A stretch of DNA of 64,000 bases from DATEDA01 sp963820965 (GTDB lineage Bacteria; Pseudomonadota; Gammaproteobacteria; Burkholderiales; SG8-39): contig CAWGCC010000027.1 of NCBI GenBank assembly GCA_963820965.1, positions 495,681 through 559,680 on the forward strand, read 5' to 3'. The notes beneath the pieces were generated by a model. The model was not told the DNA's origin, made no database searches, and was given only the letters and a program-made list of their open reading frames with translations. The position numbers and the translations under genes are program-made. This document shows, piece by piece, positions 60,340 to 64,000 of the stretch; position 1 is the stretch's first letter, and each line of letters begins with the position of its first letter.

Positions 60340-61266
60340 ATGGATGTACTTAGCGATGTATTGACCTCGATCCGCCTCGGCGGCGGCGTGCGCTTTCGCT
60401 GCGAGCTGTCTGCGCCTTGGGGGATGGCCATGAAGGCGAGTCCGTCCGCGGAGTTCCACGTGATCGTCCGCGGCAGCTGCTGGCTGCGAATTCCCGGACG
60501 AAGAGAGCCGATCGCCCTGCAGGGCGGCGACCTGGTGGCGTTCCTTCACGGCGGGGCCCATCGTCTGGTCGACACGCCGGGAGGCAAGGCCCGCCCTGCC
60601 GAGGAAATCCTCGAAGGGCAGAACCTGGAGCACTACGGGCCGGTAACCCACGGCGGTGGCGGATTGCCCGCCTCGATCCTGTGCGGTTACTTCGAGTTCG
60701 ACCGCAACAGCCTGCATCCGCTGGTGGCTGCCTTGCCGCCCTTCATCCACCTCCGCGGCACCGACAGTTCCGAATTCGCCTGGCTGCAGACCGCGCTCAA
60801 TTTCATGATTCACGAGACCAGGGCGGCGAGGCCCGGCGCCGAGGCCGTCGTCAACCGCCTCGCGGGCGTGCTATTCGTTCAGATGGTGCGTGCCTATATC
60901 GAGCAGTCGAAGTCGCCGCCCGCAATGCTGGCCGCCATCGCGGATAAGCAGGTCGGTGCGGCGCTGGAGCTCATGCACCAGGCCCCCCAGGACGCCTGGA
61001 CGCTGGAGATGCTGGCGCGGCGCGCGGGGATGTCGCGCTCGGCGCTCGCGGCCCGGTTCCACCAGCTCGTCGGAGAGACGCCGATGCAATACCTGACCAT
61101 GTGGCGCATGCAACGGGCGCGCGGCCTCCTGGGCGAAACGAGCCTGGGCACGGCTGCGATCGCAGAGCGAGTCGGCTATCTGTCGGAAGCCGCGTTCAGC
61201 AAGGCCTTCAAGAAGGTCGTTGGCAAGGGGCCGGGCGGCTATCGGCGCGATCTCGCTCGGAAATGA
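60340..61266 (+). CDS. AraC-family transcriptional regulator with cupin_6 domain
   Basis: A 308-residue regulator. The N-terminal cupin_6 sensor has FHVIVRGSCWLRIPGRREPI and GGDLVAFLHGGAHRLVDTPG. The C-terminal AraC domain has two helix-turn-helix units: WTLEMLARRAGMSRSALAAR and TAAIAERVGYLSEAAFSKAF, then KKVVGKGPGGYRRDL. Regulators of this subfamily commonly sit divergently from AhpD-like or oxidoreductase genes, as here. Inducer unknown. The intergenic 60183-60339 must hold both promoters. Confidence 0.94.
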   Translation: MDVLSDVLTSIRLGGGVRFRCELSAPWGMAMKASPSAEFHVIVRGSCWLRIPGRREPIALQGGDLVAFLHGGAHRLVDTPGGKARPAEEILEGQNLEHYGPVTHGGGGLPASILCGYFEFDRNSLHPLVAALPPFIHLRGTDSSEFAWLQTALNFMIHETRAARPGAEAVVNRLAGVLFVQMVRAYIEQSKSPPAMLAAIADKQVGAALELMHQAPQDAWTLEMLARRAGMSRSALAARFHQLVGETPMQYLTMWRMQRARGLLGETSLGTAAIAERVGYLSEAAFSKAFKKVVGKGPGGYRRDLARK

Positions 61267-61314
61267 GCGGCTGGCGCGAGGATCGCCGCCGCCGCGTCAC
61301 GGCGCTTCACGGCG

Positions 61315-61770
61315 TCAGGGCTTGATCGCCTCGGCGGCGAGGGCCTCGAGCGCTTTCTTGAGATTCGGAACCGCCGCGCAGTTCGGCGCGCCGTGGCGCG
61401 CGGCGAGGTACGCCGGCTCGTTATAGGCAAGCCACACCTGTCCCGTCTCGTCCTGCCAGGCGAGTGCTTTCAGGGGCAGGTCGATCCCGGCCGACTGCGC
61501 GCACTCCATGACCGGCGTTCCGCCCTGCGGGTTGCCGAAAACGATGAGCTCCGTCGGGCGCAGCGTGCGCCCGATCTTCTGGGCGCCGGCCGCATGGTCG
61601 ACGCGCAGGAAGATCACGAGGTCTCGGCCTTTGGCCGCGGCCTCGAGGCGGTCCATCGTCGCGTTCACGGTATGCGGACTCTTGACGGCCGTGAGGCCGT
61701 CCGCGGCGTGTGCGGGCGTAAGCGTCGTGAGGGCAAGCGCGAGCAGGGCGGCAATCAGGGTGTGGTGCAT
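61315..61770 (-). CDS. exported DUF302 protein
   Basis: A 151-residue protein with signal peptide (LIAALLALALTTLTPAHA). The DUF302 domain shows RDLVIFLRVDHAAGAQKIGR, LRPTELIVFGNPQGGTPVME and LPLKALAWQDETGQVWLAYN. GGAG precedes ATG 61770; the ten extra residues of the longer frame are not needed. DUF302 proteins are periplasmic with unknown chemistry and often accompany redox or stress genes. The two cysteines (MECAQS, APNCAAV) could pair. Confidence 0.92.
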   Translation of the reverse strand: MHHTLIAALLALALTTLTPAHAADGLTAVKSPHTVNATMDRLEAAAKGRDLVIFLRVDHAAGAQKIGRTLRPTELIVFGNPQGGTPVMECAQSAGIDLPLKALAWQDETGQVWLAYNEPAYLAARHGAPNCAAVPNLKKALEALAAEAIKP

Positions 61771-61886
61771 CGGCGGACTCCGTTGGGTGTTATCGAACAC
61801 CAGTTCGGGCGCGGGCTGGCGGGGCTTGATCGGCAGGGTGCGCGCCCTGGTTGTGGACTGGAGAGTTCAGAACTGGCGAAAAAAAA

Positions 61887-62471
61887 TCACCGGCCGAGGC
61901 AGCGCAGCATCACCGCCGCGACGTCGCCGAGCACCACGCGGTCGGGATTCGCCTTCCCCACGAGACGCAGGCCCTGGATTCCGGACGTGAGGAAGCGGGC
62001 GAGGGCGCGCGGATCGGCTTCGGCCTCGATTTCGCCGCGCGCCTGCGCCCGAGCGAGCGCGTCGCGGAACGCCGTCTCGATGCGCCCGAGGCTCCGCCGC
62101 ACGTGCGCGGCGGTTTCCCGGTCGCCCCGCGCGAGCTCGGCCGCGCAATTGCCGATGAAGCAGCCGCGCCGTCCGGGGCCGGTCACGATGTCGTCGATCA
62201 ACCGGCCGAGGAAGGCGGCGATCGCCTCGCGGACCGGAACCGGCGGGGCGAGCGCGTCGTTGACGCGCTGCGCCGCCTCCTCCTCGTAGCGCTCGAGCGC
62301 GCGGAGGTAGAGCGCGCGTTTGTCGCCGAAGGCGGCGTACAGGCTCGAACGGCCGAGCCCGGTCGCGTCGCACAGGTCATCGAGCGAGGCCGACTCGTAG
62401 CCCTTCGCCCACATGACCTGCAGCGCGCGGTCGAGCGCGGCGTCGACGTCGAATTCTCGCGGGCGGCCCAT
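61887..62471 (-). CDS. TetR-family transcriptional regulator
   Basis: A 194-residue repressor. The N-terminal HTH has AALDRALQVMWAKGYESASL, then DDLCDATGLGRSSLYAAFGD. The C-terminal ligand domain includes GRRGCFIGNCAAELARGDRE, whose cysteines (GCFIGNC) are typical of NemR/YvdT-like electrophile or redox responders. It is divergent from the CMD gene at 62568 with a palindrome between (62493-62505). It is expected to repress that gene and itself. Confidence 0.94.
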   Translation of the reverse strand: MGRPREFDVDAALDRALQVMWAKGYESASLDDLCDATGLGRSSLYAAFGDKRALYLRALERYEEEAAQRVNDALAPPVPVREAIAAFLGRLIDDIVTGPGRRGCFIGNCAAELARGDRETAAHVRRSLGRIETAFRDALARAQARGEIEAEADPRALARFLTSGIQGLRLVGKANPDRVVLGDVAAVMLRCLGR

Positions 62472-62492
62472 GGCGCGTTGAACGGAGCGTTT

Positions 62493-62517
62493 CTGTACTA
62501 TACAGTCCGGAACCGGA
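62493..62517. promoter_or_regulatory. probable TetR operator pair
   Basis: Two inverted repeats side by side in the 96-bp divergent region: CTGTA-CTA-TACAG (62493-62505) and TCCGG-AA-CCGGA (62506-62517). The first has the look of TetR-family operators (CTGTAxTATACAG-like). Binding is inferred from position between the regulator and the gene at 62568. Confidence 0.65.
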
Positions 62518-62567
62518 CGGGACAACCTGCGCCCCGAACGTCACGCGACAAGACCAAGGAGCCTCCG

Positions 62568-63194
62568 ATGGACCAACGTGCCAAGCCCGCGTCGCGCCTC
62601 GCGCCGCTCGCGCCCGCCCCCGCGCTGAAGAACGAGTTCGCCGCGTACGAAAAGTCGCTCGGTTTCGTGCCGAACAGCGTGCTGATCATGCAGCGCCGGC
62701 CGAAGCTGGTGCAGGCGCTCGCGCAGCTCGCCGCGGCGGTGTGGGACCCCGAGTCGACCGTGGACCGCGGATTCAAGCGCCTGCTCGCCCACTTCGCGAG
62801 CCGCGCCGCCGGCTGCCAGTACTGCATGGCGCACACCGCCGGCGGCGCGCTGCGCCTCGGCGTGAGCGAGGCGAAGCTTGCCGCGCTGTGGGAATACCGG
62901 ACGAGCCCGCTGTACACCGAGGCCGAACGGCTCGCGCTCGATTTCGCGCTCGCGGCGGCCGCCGTGCCGAACGACGTCACCGACGAGCTCTTCGCCGCCA
63001 TGCGCGCGCACTGGACCGACGACCAGATGGTCGAGATCGTCGGCGTCATCTCGCTCTTCGGGTTCCTGAACCGCTGGAACGACACGATGGCGACGCCGCT
63101 CGAGGCCGAGCCGATCGAGGTCGGCGAGCGTTTCCTGGCGAAGAGCGGCTGGAACCACGAGAAGCACGCCCGCGCCGCGGGCGGGGCCGACTGA
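62568..63194 (+). CDS. CMD-fold peroxidase-like protein under TetR control
   Basis: A 208-residue carboxymuconolactone-decarboxylase-superfamily protein. N-terminal NEFAAYEKSLGFVPNSVLIM precedes FASRAAGCQYCMAHTAGGAL with CxxCxxH, then AERLALDFALAAAAVPNDVT and MVEIVGVISLFGFLNRWNDT. AAGGAG lies before ATG 62568. It is the third protein of this superfamily in under 5 kb; this one is longer at both ends. Its divergent TetR neighbour is the likely regulator. Confidence 0.93.
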   Translation: MDQRAKPASRLAPLAPAPALKNEFAAYEKSLGFVPNSVLIMQRRPKLVQALAQLAAAVWDPESTVDRGFKRLLAHFASRAAGCQYCMAHTAGGALRLGVSEAKLAALWEYRTSPLYTEAERLALDFALAAAAVPNDVTDELFAAMRAHWTDDQMVEIVGVISLFGFLNRWNDTMATPLEAEPIEVGERFLAKSGWNHEKHARAAGGAD

Positions 63195-63307
63195 GCCCGC
63201 TGCCGCTTGCGCGAACGCTCGTTGGCGCCGGTGATGAAGCGCGCGAACATCGTGCCGGACGGAATCTGTCCGGAAGGGCTCGTCGGGTCCCGTAGTCGCG
63301 GTCCGCC

Positions 63308-63975
63308 CTACTTGCGGTAGAACACGTACCGCGCTTCGTACCCGACTTTTTCCTGCTTGCCCTTCGCGGTGGCGTCGCAGGTCGCCGCCGGCGCAACGCC
63401 CGCCGTGGTGTCGAGCCGCTGAATGTAGGTGACGCCGCTCATCGCTCCGCTGCCCATCGCCGGCTCGGCCTTCACGAGCTGCAGCCGGATGCTCCGCGGG
63501 GTCGGAGCGGGCGCGACGGAGCCGGTCGCAGGCTCGAGGGTCAGTTCGAACAGCGTATCGGCTCGAGCGCCGGCAGCCGCGCGGCGGGGATCTCGGTAAC
63601 CCGGTCCCCGGGCACCAGCCCGAGGGAGGTCGGCGCGGTCTGGCTCGGCCCCTTGGTCCAGAACTGCAGCGCGCGCTCGGGCGGCACCGGCGTCGCCGCG
63701 AGCGGGACGAGGCGCGCGCGGCCGCGCGCTTCGATCTCGACGATTCAGCCGGCGGTCTTCTGGTCGTTCTGGAGCACCGCGAGATAGCGCTCGGGGACCG
63801 CGGTCGGCGCGACGAAGCGGACGCCGAGCGCCAGCTCGCGGCGACGCGTGATGCGCAGCGCCACCGCCATCAGCCAGCGCCGCTCGCGCTCGTAGATCGC
63901 GCGCAGGGCGTAGCGGTCACCGTGCGCAGGCGGCGAGCGCGGCCTCGAAATCGAAGTCGGTTCGTGTCGGCCCGC
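63308..63975 (-). pseudogene. mosaic remnant: ECF sigma head, RskA anti-sigma part, DUF3455 tail
   Basis: Reading the minus strand from the right: DFDFEAALAACAR, a one-base slip, GDRYALRAIYERERRWLMAV and ALRITRRREL are an ECF sigma region 2 head. The frame then passes directly into GVRFVAPTAVPERYLAVLQN, a TGA where Trp is expected, IVEIEARGRARLVPLAATPV and TSLGLVPGDRVTEIPAARLP, which is RskA-type anti-sigma. After another slip, DTLFELTLEPATGS joins SGVTYIQRLDTTAGVAPAAT and KVGYEARYVFYRK, the DUF3455 C-terminus, stop at 63308. Three neighbouring genes thus seem fused by internal deletions. The right end may continue beyond 64000. Confidence 0.7.
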
Positions 63976-64000
63976 GCGTCGGCCCGTGTGTCGGCCCCGC

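Noticed and set aside
63590..63615. Additional GTAACC-N16-CGAA promoter near 63.6 kb, and similar GTAACC words at 7.2, 48.6 and 60.6 kb
   Set aside because: Each has GTAACC, but the four bases after the 16-bp spacer are not CGAA, and several lie inside coding sequence.

Overview
The window is GC-rich, densely coded chromosomal DNA and reads as a betaproteobacterium, most likely from the Burkholderiales. The pointers are two orphan TctC/Bug-type solute-binding proteins, an intracellular PHB depolymerase, a DUF1631 protein, malonyl-CoA decarboxylase, many single-copy catabolic dehydrogenases and hydrolases, and an ECF sigma/NrsF pair next to a bufferin operon. I saw no rRNA, tRNA, CRISPR array, transposase or phage gene. 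This lineage call rests on gene content only.

Layout. 0-6 kb: two ABC-type solute-binding proteins, an Hsp20 chaperone with a sigma32-like promoter, and a heme-sensor-like HAMP protein. 6-11 kb: a tctC gene between two 126-bp direct repeats, each repeat lying beside a broken gene, then a NarL-type response regulator convergent with a hybrid histidine kinase. 11-18 kb: a complete Dpp/Opp-type peptide ABC transporter operon led by a DUF1028 Ntn-hydrolase and followed by the head of a destroyed gamma-glutamyltransferase gene. 18-27 kb: STAS protein, glutaminase, a collapsed FAD oxidase, the YfiR-YfiN-YfiB c-di-GMP module, a sugar-acid-type dehydratase/reductase pair, and a VapBC module. 27-34 kb: plus-strand catabolic genes (flavin monooxygenase/old-yellow-enzyme fusion, enoyl-CoA hydratase, M29/NicX-like protein, acyl-CoA dehydrogenase). 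34-53 kb: an unusual hydrolase-SnoaL-ACBP fusion, a MASE1-PAS sensor, a patatin lipoprotein, RraA-like and NIPSNAP proteins, a RES/Xre toxin-antitoxin pair with paired operators, a persulfide-dioxygenase-like MBL-rhodanese, enolase-superfamily and SDR enzymes, PhaZ, GST, acyl-CoA ligase, malonyl-CoA decarboxylase and a protease-like protein without a catalytic triad. 53-64 kb: a second tctC with a frameshifted FAH-family gene, the bufferin locus with divergent sigF-nrsF, three AhpD/CMD-fold proteins with AraC and TetR regulators, and a mosaic of sigma/anti-sigma/DUF3455 remnants at the end.

The most coherent system is the bufferin locus (about 54.8-58.9 kb). A DUF2282 precursor (BufA), a 63-residue exported protein, a DUF692/MNIO enzyme (BufB), a DUF2063 partner (BufC) and DoxX form one strand-coherent operon, divergent from an ECF sigma factor and its NrsF anti-sigma. 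Both operons have, in the shared intergenic region, an exact GTAACC-N16-CGAA element in the correct orientation. I found no other copy in the places I looked. This predicts a self-activating, metal-stress-induced RiPP metallophore regulon. As given, bufC and doxX carry several small indels.

A second theme is gene decay. Several loci contain the head of one gene joined to the tail of the same or a neighbouring gene, with extra frameshifts (10997-11190, 19870-20475, 48184-48788, 63308-63975). Most long genes are perfectly open, so the damage is local. It could be real deletion scarring or local assembly error, and reads would separate the two.
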